A program made the translations under genes and the position numbers. Below, one piece after another: positions 36,303 through 47,432 of a DNA stretch of 64,000 bases (positions are counted from its first letter, which is position 1; every line of letters begins with the position of its first letter). The stretch comes from Isoetes taiwanensis (Eukaryota > Streptophyta > Lycopodiopsida > Isoetales > Isoetaceae): NCBI GenBank assembly GCA_021234155.1, contig JAJEKV010000033.1:15507422-15571421 (forward strand), read 5' to 3'. The notes under the pieces are model-generated. The model saw only the letters and a list, made by a program, of their open reading frames with translations, had not been told where the DNA came from and searched no databases.

Positions 36303-37015
36303 TCGCCAGACACAGATATTGCTGGGGAGGTAGTAGGGCTCGGACCAGATGTTTATGAGTTTGTTGTGGGGGACAAAGTTGCTACCTATCTGAATATATG
36401 TGCATTATTTTCTGAATCAATCGGAACAACATCCAATATACAGTTTAATGGATGATAGATCACATGTTGTTATGTTTAAGATGTCAAGTACAGCATCTCA
36501 GCCTTCAAATAAGTATTCTGATTAATGTATTGCCTTTGTCTCAGCTAGCAAAGCTTGCTGGTGCTCATGTCACAGCCTGGTTAAAAGATTAGGTGCGGAT
36601 GAGGTACTGGATTGCAAGACCCCAGAGGGAGCTGCACTGAAGAGCTCTTCAGGATGCAAATTTGATGTTGTTTTACACTGCAACAGGCATGTCTTTGTCA
36701 ACATTTCAGCCAGTTCTTGCTCAGAAAGCAAAAGTAATTGATCTCACCCCTACTTTAGGTGGTTTCATTAGAGGCGCTCTAAACCTTTTCGAACCGAAGG
36801 ATGGTGCCTTTCTTCACGTCTCCAAACAGTAAGGATATTCAAATAGTAAGGATATTCAAATACTGTTAGATCTTGTCAAGGATGGGAAATTGCGTACCCT
36901 TGTTGATTCAGAGTACTCAATAAAAGATGCAGATCAGGCATGGAAAAAGGGCTTAGAAGGTCATGCTTGTTTGCAGGTTGTTTGCAGGTCACAAAATAAC
37001 TTGTAACACAGCTAA
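36303..37015 (+). pseudogene. Chloroplast-envelope-type quinone oxidoreductase (zinc-free MDR) fragment
   Basis: After an AG acceptor at 36,302, exon text reads PDTDIAGEVVGLGPDVYEFV and VGDKVATYL (36,303-36,393), the GroES-like domain of medium-chain reductases. A second exon from 36,545, after CTCAG, reads LAKLAGAHVTA, then VKRLGADEVLDCKTPEGAAL and KFDVVLHC, the Rossmann half. Next come STFQPVLAQKAKVIDLTPTL and DGKLRTLVDSEYSIKDADQA up to about 37,015. This pattern matches the plant ceQORH/2-alkenal-reductase-like family that reduces quinones or enals with NADPH. N-terminal exons, a nine-residue piece after HVTA and part of the middle are missing; there are several frameshifts and a 17-base tandem duplication (36,828-36,862). 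It lies inside the TIR element and was presumably captured by it. Confidence 0.75.
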
Positions 37016-37828
37016 TTTTAATCAATTACTTTACATATGTGAACACTTGCTAATGTAGAATATGTATGTCCTTGTGCACCAATTGAGAAGCTATCCTAAT
37101 CTAATATATTCTATTCTTTTCTATGCATGGGGCTATTAATTCTACTCTATGTTATTGCCATGAAGTAAAAGCAATTTATTAGAAGAAGTATGGACTATTG
37201 TTAAATTGAACTAATGGACTACACTGTACAAAGAGAACACTTTGAATGGAATGCATTTTAATTTCTAGGACCTTAATGCTCCAATTTACTTGGAGCACAT
37301 CTTTCTCTGGTTGCCTTTAGGTTACTTCGGTGCCTTCTAGAAGAACTATTAAATGTGGCCTAGTAGTGGCTGCCTCAACATAACATAGGACTTTTTGTTG
37401 AATTTATTGCTTTTGCCCACTCGTTATTGCTCATTTGGGATCATGTAATTGCCCCCTCCTAAATCAAGGGATATGTATATAAGAAAGTGCTCTCCATGTG
37501 CATATTTGTACAGTATCAATAAGTGGGAAAAAACAAACTACAAAGGCCTTAGCATGGCAGCCTATCAGGTTATGCAAAATAAGCTTCATATAAATTTCTT
37601 GTACAAGTTAAGCTTCATAATTGCATGTTCAGTAAATGCAATTGTGTCACTTAGAATGAAGCAGCAGACATCCTTAAACACATGGCTCGTTCTTTTCATA
37701 GCAATTTCGTTGCAGTAGAAGACCCAACCAAGCATTCTAGAATTTCTTTATTATTATTATTATTATTACGTGGGGAATGAATTTGTGTTTGCGCTAACAA
37801 GGTAATTCGAAAATATGGCTTTTGATTT

Positions 37829-38038
37829 GTATTCTGGAATAGGGTAAGAGTCCAAGGTCCTTTTCTAGAATAGCCTATGAAATAATGGTTTCTGGTTTGT
37901 ATTCCGAAATAGGTAAGAGTGCAAGGGATTTGTATTCTGGAATACAATAAGTGTGTGCGTTTGTATTCCGGAATACAATAAGAGTGCATGTTTGTATTCT
38001 GGAATACACTAGGAGTGCAAGGTTGTATTCTGGAATAG
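37829..38038. repeat. Right subterminal array of the same palindrome
   Basis: GTATTC(T/C)GGAATA(C/G) at 37829-37842, 37932-37945, 37963-37976, 37994-38007 and 38025-38038, plus degenerate copies near 37,899 and 38,055. Four copies are spaced 31 bases apart and separated by AATAAGAGTGC-like spacers. Units at both ends but not in the middle mark these as subterminal repeats of the element. Confidence 0.85.
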
Positions 38039-38818
38039 CATAAGAGTGCGCAAGGTTCTATTCCGAAAGAACATAAACTAAGAGTGTGCCTCTCTAGACA
38101 GATTTGGCATGTTGTGGTGATTTACTTCTTCATCACACTACAAAATTTTATGTTTACTTCTTTTTCACACCTTAAACTTTCTGTTTAATGTTCGTAATTT
38201 AACCTGTGATCACATCTTGCACTTTCTGTTTAATGTTCGTAATTTAACCTAAGATCTATTACAAATTAAACCTCTTTTTGTCGTGAGTTCACAATTACCC
38301 AGTGGGAAAAAATATATATGTACTTGAAATAGCATATAATAAATCTTTATCAACTTAATGTTTTGAATTTATCCCCTAAAATTGCCATTTCAAGTGTTCA
38401 ATATGTTGACGCGGCGGTAAAAAAAAAAAATGGGGGCTAAAATAGCATATATTACATTGTAATCACCACGAGCTTGTGGACTTAACCCACAAAATGGCCA
38501 TTTTAAATAATCGATATGTTTTTTAGAAGGGAATCTTCAAACGGGAGTGCTGCAACGCTCCCGTTTAATATGCAATCTTGTCTTGGATGATAATTTGTTT
38601 TTTAGTTGATCTTTTTCTTCTACTATTGTCTAAATATATACAATAAAGTCTCGTTTTTTTGTCGTTCTTATTTTTCGTCCTCTCGCGATTCTAAATTGAA
38701 ACACCAAGGCTTTTCTAATTTCCTTTGAGGTGAGTATTAAAAGAAGGCGAGAATTTTGTTTTGTAAGCATGAGTTGACGTGTTGCATTGATATGTAGAAG
38801 AAGAGTAATTGAAAAAAA

Positions 38819-38847
38819 CTAGTAACGGGTGCCCGGCGTTGCCGGGC
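38819..38847 (-). mobile_element. Helitron-type 3' end, unit B
   Basis: On the minus strand a perfect hairpin GCCCGGC-AAC-GCCGGGC (38831-38847) is followed by ACCCGTTA, then CTAG (38819-38822) and T. This is the textbook Helitron 3' terminus. It is the well-preserved copy of the eroded end in unit A; the element body would be at higher coordinates. Confidence 0.6.
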
Positions 38848-41800
38848 ATAAATACGGTTCTAAAATGATGTTGCCTCTTGTTGCATTTGGATAATTAATT
38901 TTTTTTTCTAGGTGGCCTATTGATTCCTATAACTTTTAGTTTCGGATAGTCTCATTTTTTTTTAGACATGTTTTTTTTTGCATTGGACATGACACTAAAA
39001 GAGGGGCATTAATGTATGTTTTGTGGTGACTTGCTCTAGAATTGTGCATGTACGTAGAAATTTTGCCCTAAGCCTAGATAACATCCAATTATAAACATAG
39101 CGATCTAAAAAAATATTCTAATATGGACCTTAGTTGCAACCATAATAATATATAAATGTCAACACATTTGTGTTGAATTTGCTCTATTTTTTTCAGCAAA
39201 TCAAACTTGGACAAAATTCCTTAAGAATGATTCCATTCTTTGAAAGAAGTTACAATGCCTGTGATAAATTAAATTGCACAAAAAAAAAAAAAAAAACCCA
39301 TCAAATTACCTTGGAAGATACGAATCTGGATTGTTGAGACAACCTGCAATCCATGGTATTATTCTTTCCTGAACTCCAAAGAACTAAAATGCCTTCTCTT
39401 TAGATAGATAAACTATATAATATCAATCAGTTGAAAAGCATGGAGAACTGTTTAAAACAAAGCACACAATTCTAGGAATTGAAGTGAAGAGGTCAACAAA
39501 ACAAAGTCCTTAGCGAGAGTATATTGTCTTGAAGGCGGCATTCTAGAAAGCCAAATGAACTTTTATTCTGTTCCTAGAAGCTTGATGTTTCCACCATTTG
39601 ATATGGTACAAAGCTAAAAGAAGCATTAGTTGGAGAATTCCAGCATTTGATGCATTACATGGCCTATGCATTACACGACTTCTAATGGAATATAATGGTA
39701 AAGGTAAGACTCATGGATGAGCAGAAAAAAAAAAAAGATAAAGACGAAAATGAACCCCAAAGTTGAGGGCTCTGGAACGGATCTAATATGCCCACAATCT
39801 GTACAAAAGATTTGGTACGATGCATTTTTAAATGTGAAGACCTCTTACACCAATCTCTATTAGATGCACCGAGATACATTTGAAAGCAAAACAGCACGAT
39901 TAATAAGAAAGATTCAAAAGTTTCATATTTTTACTTTTGGCAAGAAAACAAATTATTAACGTGAATTAGAAAGAGTTCTAAAAAAAATATAAGTGTTGCT
40001 CTTCTATTCTATTCTATTCTATTCTTTTGATCAAACTGTCATTAAGTAGCATTACAAACCTAGAGCGATAGACCTTAATGGAGCATATATGACATTAAGA
40101 GTTGGTAGATACAACCATCTCAAAGTTCCAAACCATTACAAATACGGGGGATCAAAAAATAAGTGAAAATATATCTGGTTCCTTGTGTGTCAATCCTCTT
40201 TCGCTACATTAGATTTGTTGGATGCCATGTTTATTTTGCTTCACACCTGCATGACATCTTCAACAGACACCAGCGGGTATACATAAACAAAATTTGCATG
40301 CTCCCAAATAAGAGGCCTGGTGCCAGTTTAATTCCAGTCCCCCAAAGGAGAATCGAACAATTTCCAAAGACTTCAGTGTCTTACATAAGGCCAATCATTT
40401 ATTAATATACTCAGAAATAAAAAATGAGCTCAGTAAACCTCAGGCTCATTACTTGTCCCATTTGTCGAGAGCATGTTTGCGTATGCAAGCCTTTGCACAC
40501 ACACTTATAAGAAACAAAACACTAAAGTAGATCCTTTTTCAATGTAACTGAAGCACATAACATAAATTGGTGGCAGCTTTTAGCTATCTTGTGGAACTTT
40601 AAATATGTGATTTTAAGAAATTGCATCAATGGCCACATTATTGTAGAAATAGAGTTAGTTGGACTGTGACAGCAAATATAGACATTCATCAGTGAGCATG
40701 AAAACATGTTTTAAGGCCATAAATATTTACATGTGGATGTTAAGCAATCTGTTTCCTAGCTATATCCTAGATATCTAGCTATATCCTTAAGAGGACAAAC
40801 CCAAACAACTTCAGGAAACATTCATGTTGAGGAAGAAAATAACATTGAGTAGAGTGAGTGGAGCCGACCAACCGGAAAAAGCATTCATATTTGTCTGTCA
40901 GGATTCTGCACATGGCTTGCATGCTTTTTGTCTTTATTCAGATCAGGTTTCTAAATCAGGTTTGATCTAAGACGTATGCTTATGATTCCATGGAAGTCGT
41001 AGATAGTATAAACCTTCTATTTGGTACACTCAAATTCTCAAAATTAAGGAATGGAACAAAAGAAGTGTCTAAGATGCTTGTAAAAGTTCTGATATATATT
41101 GAAAATGGTTACATACAAATTTGGTTACATACAAATTTGTGATTGTATTAGATACAAGTTCTACACTTTATATGGAGTAAGACCTATTAGAGAAAGTACG
41201 TATCATCTTTTTCTTATAATGTGTGTCATGTTTGTACACTTTCCATTACTGCCTAAGTATCAGCCAGACTAATTAGATATAGACTTGTAATTACATGTAC
41301 AATGAAGCTTATCCAATTGGTAACAATTACAATTTATTGTTTGCTCACATGTAGCAAGGTCATAAATTGCTATGCCATGTCTATGAATTCTGGAGGCTAA
41401 GACCTACTTGTTCCTTATTCTTGATCTCACCAAGCAAACATGTTGTCTTTGACCATGTCCTTTTTCAACTCCAAAGAGTCTAAGATGTGGTGGGTGTCTT
41501 TGACATCACATCCGTTGGTCTTGTTCGGTTGAATTATGCATCACAACTGGTACTGAATACAGTTAGCATGGCATCATAAATGATTTTAAATTCTCTTGCA
41601 GATATTGCTGAAGTGCAGAATGTTTTATCTTCATATAATAAGCTACAAGAAAATGGCATGAAAGTTCCAATTTGGGTGGTTGCAGAAAATTACCGATTTT
41701 CTGGATGCTTTGTACTCCACGAACAACGGCATCATCTTCGACTTTCACCATTCTAGGAACGTCCTGTGGTGTTCCGGGAGCGACTATTTGGGAGGAAGAA

Positions 41801-43050
41801 GAGATATGCATCGCGGCTAAAACTTTGTATAGTCCATAATCAAATAGCTTGTTCCTTTTTTTTCATAGATACATCAGTGCAAGCTATCCCGTAGCCAAGA
41901 AATGTTATTCTGGTCTTGGTGGCTCTGACTGCCTCCACAATCAATGCTTGTTACATCTGCAAGGAAAATCTTATCAGACTAAACACCGGTTAGCTGGTTT
42001 CCAAAGTGGCTGCCAAGCAACAAATGCCAATCGGGTCGCTTGCAAGCATTGGCATATTCCAGGCATATACTGGCATATACCTGGAATATGCCATAAACCC
42101 ACATGGACGAGGGCTTGCCCCCCTAGGGGCAACCCAAAAAGAAGAAGAGAAAATGCTCTTCATATCTTCAAAACCATGCTAAAATGCAAAAATGCAAACT
42201 AGGGACTTTTTTAGTATACAAAGAGATTGATATGATATGAAATGCATTTTTTGGCTTCAAAATATCCCATCGTGGCAGCTTTTTAGCAAATATAGAAAAT
42301 ATGCATTTAGCTGCCTTTGCATACTATACAAGCCTTGGAAAATACAATAGTTTTTTCGAATGGCTTATTGGTTGGAGTTTATAATTTTCTAAAGACCTAT
42401 AATATTGGGTCGACTAAAATATTAGGGCTTTTTCCAGCAAACATGGTGGCGCCAAAACGGTCGCCCAAAAGGGCATAGCCAGATCGATGGGTTTTGCTTG
42501 AGATCGATGGTAAGAGAGATGATGATCTATTGCAGTCTAAGCTATGGCCTCTGAAGGTATGATCTTGCTTCAAGGCTTATGTTATGAAGCGGTCGGTTTT
42601 GCGCTTGATAGTAATGGTAGAGCATCAAGAAATATCGATGCTTATTGCTTGTTTTAGAGCCAACTTTGCTTGTGGCAGCTGAAAAATATGCAAGATAGAT
42701 ATGCATATACATGTTTACAAACTAGGTGCGGTCAAAATGCACAAACAAACTTATGTTGGATGTTGTGAAGTAGCTCTGGCTTTAAACTATCATCAAATAA
42801 TATATGGATGGCATACATACGTGGCTTTAATCTAAGCGACAGAGAATATACTGGCATCAGGAAGTACCAGGCTTAAAAAGTGTCCAAGATAAGCTGGTAA
42901 TAGCCAGATTTATAACCTGGATCCAAAGGCAAGATAAAAGAGATGTTATTTCTGCCATATGCTCGTGATTTTGACCTGCTTGAAATGGTTTCTTGCTCGT
43001 TTGGTTATTCTTTTTTATAATATGATGAGCTTCTACATTTTTAAGTTTTC
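38848..43050. repeat. Fourth segment of unit B
   Basis: Counterpart of 20,302-24,545 with the same landmarks: A run 39,281-39,297, TTCTA microsatellite 40,002-40,026, possible minus-strand exon at about 41,690-41,811. No gene named. Where unit A has CG-containing variants this copy usually has CAG or CTG. Confidence 0.45.
42049..42093. repeat. Long imperfect palindrome
   Basis: GGCATATTCCAGGCATAT and its inverted copy (one mismatch) flank a short centre. A second inverted motif with CCCCTAGGGG follows at about 42,118-42,131. The unit A counterpart is degraded at exactly the CAG/CTG positions. Confidence 0.6.
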
Positions 43051-44262
43051 AATAATAGAATAAAATAGAATAGAATACATTAACGTCCCTCAGGCCGTGA
43101 GGCCCCCGGACTTATGTAGCATCCTGCGAGCTCCCATAGGGTGCTGCCAGCAAACAGACGCATAGGTTTTATGTAGCCATCTAGCGGGCTTCACTTGTTC
43201 TTTATATATTACCCACATCGTGTTTATAGCTGGCTTCTTGACCATACACAAATGCATCGTTATAAACAGTTTTGAACTGTACTTTGTGGGCTTCTCTGAT
43301 CCGCCTCATCCGTGCTTTTCAGATTATTAGCCCTCTCTCTTTGTGCACCCTCCGGTGTCTTATTATCATTTCTTTTATAGCTTTCGCTATTTTGTGAGTG
43401 TCTCTTCTTTGTCCATCAGTGCTGGGAGTGGGAGATCCCACCGACCTTGTTAAATTTGGACCTTATGTCGTTTAAACCGGGCACTCCTTTACCATGTGCT
43501 CTTCGTCTTCTATTTTTCCCCGAGTCACATACTCGCATATTCTCTACGCTCTATCTATTTTTCTCCATCTATCTTTCTCAATTGGTCGTGGCTTCCCATC
43601 CCCGAATCGCCGGCGTTCCCTGTTACTCTTATTCAACATGCTTTGCTTTTGTATGTGATATGCCCTATCTGTCCCCACGGATTGAAGGTTTCCAATAGCC
43701 ATTCTCGCTTTGGTCCTGTGGTGTGCCGTGCCCACCAGTTTCTCATTGCTTTTCCTGTCCATTCTTCGTCCCCATCCGGTCTTTGTATAATCGACTTAGT
43801 TGCATCCCCATATTTGCGTCCATTTCGCCAATTCGTTAAACCATCCCTTGCCCGGCCAATTGTTATGTCTTTTTTTGCTGATTCATCTATCGCTAGTGAC
43901 GCATGGTTTGTCCTCTTTCCCATAGCTATTGTCCTTTATTAGGTATCTAACGTTCTTTCCTGTGCCCTCACTTCCATTGGCTTTTCCCCGCCTCATATAA
44001 GATTGTTGCCAATGATGTACCTTTGTCTTCACACGAATTCTGTCCCGTCGTGCCATTGCCTCGGATGCCTTCTTGTTTTTCCCATTTCTTTTCACGGCCA
44101 GCCTGGTCCCCATGTCTCACATCCGTACAACTGTGTTGATGCTACTATCGTGCTGAATAGGTATGCTTTGATTTCCCAATTGGTGATCCTGCTGTTGTTG
44201 CAATAATTCATCATGATGTAATAATTGCCTATTGCTGCTTGGAATCTGGTGTCTGCTCCTTT
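43051..44262 (-). mobile_element. LINE 3' remnant with pentanucleotide tail, unit B
   Basis: Absent from unit A, where flanking sequences TTTTCAATAA and GTTATGGCTTTGCC are adjacent. On the minus strand a frame near 44,100-44,200 reads ASTQLYGCETWGPGW, a hallmark of the region after the reverse-transcriptase core in non-LTR elements. The sequence ends in a (TATTC)n-type tail at 43,051-43,078, as expected for a LINE 3' end. The core reverse-transcriptase motifs are missing (5' truncated). Further minus-strand frames at 43,544-44,113 are basic and broken. Confidence 0.65.
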
Positions 44263-44587
44263 GGCTTTGTTATGGCTTTGCCAGTCGTTGTTGCTATGCC
44301 ATGAACATGATACTTGCATGTGGCTGCTTATTGTTTATGCACGAGCTTGCTCTGCTAGGTATGTGTGGACTGCAGTGCCTGTGTGGTTGTTTCAAACTAG
44401 AAGAATGTCTAGATATAAGCAGAATAAGTGGAGCTTTCTAAAGCAGGTTTGATCTAAGACGTATGCTTATGATTCTATGGAAGTCGTAGATAGTATAAAC
44501 CTTCTATTTGGTACACTCAAATTCTCAAAATTAAGGAATGGAACAAAAGAAGTGTCTAAGATGCTTGTAAAAGTTCTGATATATAAC

Positions 44588-44863
44588 AATCGACATATAA
44601 CTATCATTAACATTAATTAATATAGACCATTGCATCCAACACATTTAAATCAAAATCCCCCTGAAACCCCCTTTGGTTTGGGTGCATATTCACACGGAGT
44701 GTTACTCGGCAAACGAGTCGCCTCGGATGGGCATATTTGCCCTTTATTCCAAGATCTGGACTGTACATAGCGATCCTCGTTTGTGGGGTATGCATATGCA
44801 AGTTTTTGTATACTGTATATTAAGATTTGCAAAATACTATAAGGTTTGAGATAATGTACTTAA
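44588..44863. mobile_element. MITE copy 4, left half only, at the B/C unit junction
   Basis: Near-identical to 24,845-25,122, with the same cut at GGTCGAGCAAA followed by protease intron sequence. It shows that units B and C were made by copying one and the same junction. Confidence 0.75.
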
Positions 44864-44978
44864 TGGTCGAGCAAAATCAATCTGTCGAGCAAAATGTGTC
44901 TCTCTCGTCAAAATAAAAAATGTATGTATATAACTCCAAAGAAATCAAATGAATAAGCATTACAATTCACTAACTTAC

Positions 44979-45134
44979 CTGCACACCTAACAATAACTAT
45001 GCACATAAGATGTGACTTCAATTCTAGAAACAACTCCACTTGTAACTGATATTGTGTCGCCACCAATTGGATAGCCAACTACAGTAACAGCATCCTGCAA
45101 ACGTGGTAATACTCCAAACTCAACAGGAACTCAC
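44979..45134 (-). pseudogene. DEG9-like protease exon, unit C
   Basis: Same remaining exon as in unit [21 protein letters not shown], then [21 protein letters not shown] with a short deletion before LLGVQ and the GTAAGT donor. The P0 frame reads into this exon in a different phase ([15 protein letters not shown]), so a joint protein would not contain protease sequence. Confidence 0.7.
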
Positions 45135-46005
45135 CAGCAGTTACAGCAACTGGAGCTGTAGCAACATCAAACTTGGAGGGATCCTTAAAAAATTCTTTAA
45201 CCTGATCTGCCTGTGGATATGAATATTCTGTTGCAAGGGCAACTGAAAGAACATTTTTATACGAATTGACGAAGAAATGAGCAGCTGCTGCCAAAGTAGG
45301 GTATCCTACTGCCAATGACAATGCAACCACCATTGAAACACCAGAAGAGAACTTAGCCATCAGATCATCCTCAGTCAAGTCAAGGACTGCAGGATCAAAA
45401 ACTGAACCATAAGAAAATGGACGAATGCCAAGCTTTGCAAGCAAAGTTGCCTCAGATGAACCAACTTTATCTCCTTTTTTAATCAGATCCACATTGGACA
45501 CAATTTCCACAGTTCTCTTATTAATCTTTGTGGGAATGTTAAGAACATGGAAGAAGGACGTTTGAGAAGGATCAAGCCCTGTGTTTCCAGGAGGTATGAT
45601 CACATCAATTGGGGCTACAAGCCCAACACGAGCAGGTGCACCCACCTTGTACTTGGCAACTTCTTCTCTGACTTCCTTTAGATCCCCTTTTGTAAAAATA
45701 AGTCCCACGTTGCCCAAGAGAAGAGATATCAGATTCAAAACAGCCGTATTTCCAGTTTTCTCTGCGTAAACTCGAATGGTTCTTTTCATCATGGTATTCT
45801 TCCCCATAAGTACGACAGATTCTGGCCTTAAACCCTTCCTGATTTGCTGCATTTGAGTAGACCCAACATTATCCGCTACACAGATCAAAGCCTTGGAGTA
45901 CTCCTCCAAAAGCTCACACATCTTTTCTAAAGTATTGTCGTCGATTCGCGTAGCGAATCGGCATTCTTGCTCAAGACGAGCATGCATGCATTGCATGCGT
46001 CGCAT
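45079..46005 (-). pseudogene. Ribosomal P0 fragment with the longest open frame, unit C
   Basis: A 308-codon frame. About 270 residues are P0: [99 protein letters not shown], then [20 protein letters not shown]. The N-terminal 28 or so residues come from the inserted 1.08 kb sequence, and the last 18 from the protease exon in a wrong phase. The segment missing after RPFSYG and the lost acidic tail mean that it cannot replace ribosomal P0. It is the best-preserved copy, and its P0 body could be translated if transcribed. Confidence 0.85.
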
Positions 46006-47012
46006 GCATGCATCGCATGCGTTTTGGGCCGTTCATCAGGTTGGGCGTTTGCTACTTATTGCAGAGTTCTTCATCGACGTTTCATCGGCGCTTCCTCTTC
46101 TCTCAGCAGTACCTTATTCTCTTTGATTTGTTTCCAGGCAGGGGAGGGGCTTCTTCCTGCCTGGTTTGGCCAATTTGGCGTTGCTTTCCTGCTGTCCTTT
46201 CCGGCCTTTAGCCTTCATCCTGTGACCTTCGTCCTCAATCCTAGTTTGTTAAGGAAGTCCTTTGGTATTCGGGCGCTTTGTTGGTTTCATGCGAGTCGCA
46301 GTGCAAGAATGTCGTCGATTCGCGTAGCGAATCGGCATTCTTGTTTCAAGACGAGCATGCATGCATTGCATCGCGTGCATGCATCGCATGCGTTGGGCCG
46401 TTCATCGAGGTTGGGCGTTTGCTACTTATTGCGAGTTCTTCATCGACGTTTCATCGGCGCTTCCTCTTCTCTCGGCCCGGTACCTTATTCTCTTTGAACC
46501 CACCCCCCTTCTTTGTTTATTATATTTTGTACAAGTTCTTACATTTTATCATGTTTTTCCACCCGGTGGGTGATGCCTTTTTTCCACCCAATCGGGTGAT
46601 GCTATTCTTTGGTATGTTTCTCGCTTTGTTGTTGGTGATGTGCGTGTGCAGGTTGGCGAGCACCATCCGCTTTGACTTCTCCATGCGCCGGGTTTTGGGA
46701 GCGATTCTATGCCTTACGCTTGTCTAAGCCCCTTGCCGGCTGGCTTATCACTAGGGTTTTTCCTCGAAAACCGAAAAGGGCTGGGTTTTTAATCCCGGTG
46801 ATAAGCTTTCGGCAGGTACATCAGCCACTCATCTATTAGCATTGTATTTGTTTTGGGGTCCAAATGATATAATTGGATTTTCCCTTTATTTTTCGTGGGT
46901 AGTTTGCATGTGTGCGGCTACCCACTATCCACCATTGTAGAAAATCTGCTGAGATGAATGAGAAGCCTATCTATGCGCTTTGTTGGTTTCATGCGAGTCG
47001 CAGTGCAAGAAT
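45937..47012. mobile_element. 1.08 kb two-part insertion at the P0 exon start, unit C
   Basis: Units A and B read AAAGTATT-ATATGTACC here; unit C has 1,076 extra bases. The insert consists of two elements head to tail, 45,937-46,310 and 46,311-47,012. Both begin GTCGTCGATTCGCGTAGCGA, share about 190 bases, and both end GTTTCATGCGAGTCGCAGTG followed by CAAGAAT, but their interiors differ. Each start holds the stem GATTCGC-GTA-GCGAATC followed by GCATGC-rich sequence, and CAAGAATG at the end is inverted to CATTCTTG near the start. The second part contains a hairpin at 46,731-46,816. No coding sequence recognised; it could be a non-autonomous element family. Confidence 0.6.
46731..46816. repeat. 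Hairpin inside the 1.08 kb insertion
   Basis: Arms CTTGCCGGCTGGCTTATCAC (left) and GTGATAAGCTTTCGGCAGG (right) pair with few mismatches around a loop of about 45 bases with TCGAAAACCGAAAAGGGC. Confidence 0.6.
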
Positions 47013-47336
47013 ATATGTACCTGGGTTATTAGTGATGGCAAATTAAAAAGAGGCCGGAGCACTGCAAAAAGAGAAAGGGAGGTGAATGCCTACCAGAACT
47101 AAGAACAGAAATCGGATAGCTACAAAGACCGATTATTTGCAGAATACCAAAACAGGCCGCCACGGATTTCCTGACGCATCATAGCTCTGACACAAAAGAA
47201 ACACCCATTTCTGCAAGTTGAACATTCATTTCTTTCTGATGCTTGCTCCAGCCTTCTTGTTCTCGATGCTTGCTCTAGCCTACCGAAGCACCACAGACAG
47301 TGCTCCACCTCTGCAAAATTTGTGCCTTCCGCTAGC

Positions 47337-47432
47337 AAACCCTATCTAGCAAACCCTATTTCTAAATGGCTCGAGGGTTGCATGTGAAGGAGTCTGAATA
47401 AGCTAATTGAAAAAAAAATACAACATGGCCCA
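47337..47432 (-). promoter_or_regulatory. Telo-box and site II promoter, unit C
   Basis: Telo-boxes AAACCCTA at 47337-47344 and 47351-47358 and site II GGCCCA at 47427-47432. They are now separated from the P0 exon by the 1.08 kb insertion. Confidence 0.55.

Larger units (their letters stand above)
34644..38581. mobile_element. 3.9 kb terminal-inverted-repeat element carrying a gene fragment
   Basis: Compared with unit A (GCATAGGTTATGATGATAAT at 20,031-20,050), unit B has an insertion whose ends are inverted copies: left ACAAGGTTGCGTATTAAACG, right (minus strand) ACAAGATTGCATATTAAACG, both continuing GGAGC and, after a diverged gap, AAAGATTCCCTT. A five-base direct repeat TTGGA (34639-34643 and 38583-38587) flanks it and is a likely target-site duplication, though unit A reads TATGA there and one extra C stands at the right edge. 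Near each end is a cluster of the palindrome GTATTCCGGAATAC. No transposase was found; the interior holds a quinone-oxidoreductase gene fragment with introns. It fits a non-autonomous, gene-capturing (Pack-type) DNA transposon; the superfamily is not assigned. Confidence 0.75.

Noticed and set aside
35013-38038. CRISPR-like spaced repeats
   Set aside because: Repeats are 14-bp palindromes with near-identical spacers at the ends of a eukaryotic transposon; there are no unique spacers and no cas genes.
20275-38847. Helitron rolling-circle head-to-tail array as the cause of the tandem units
   Set aside because: In such arrays the CTAG end should be joined directly to the next 5' TC end. Here CTAG is followed by T-rich host sequence, and the real junction lies in a MITE.
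45079-46005. Functional P0 gene in unit C
   Set aside because: Despite the 308-codon frame, it lacks the conserved block after RPFSYG and the acidic C-terminus, and it has foreign sequence at both ends.
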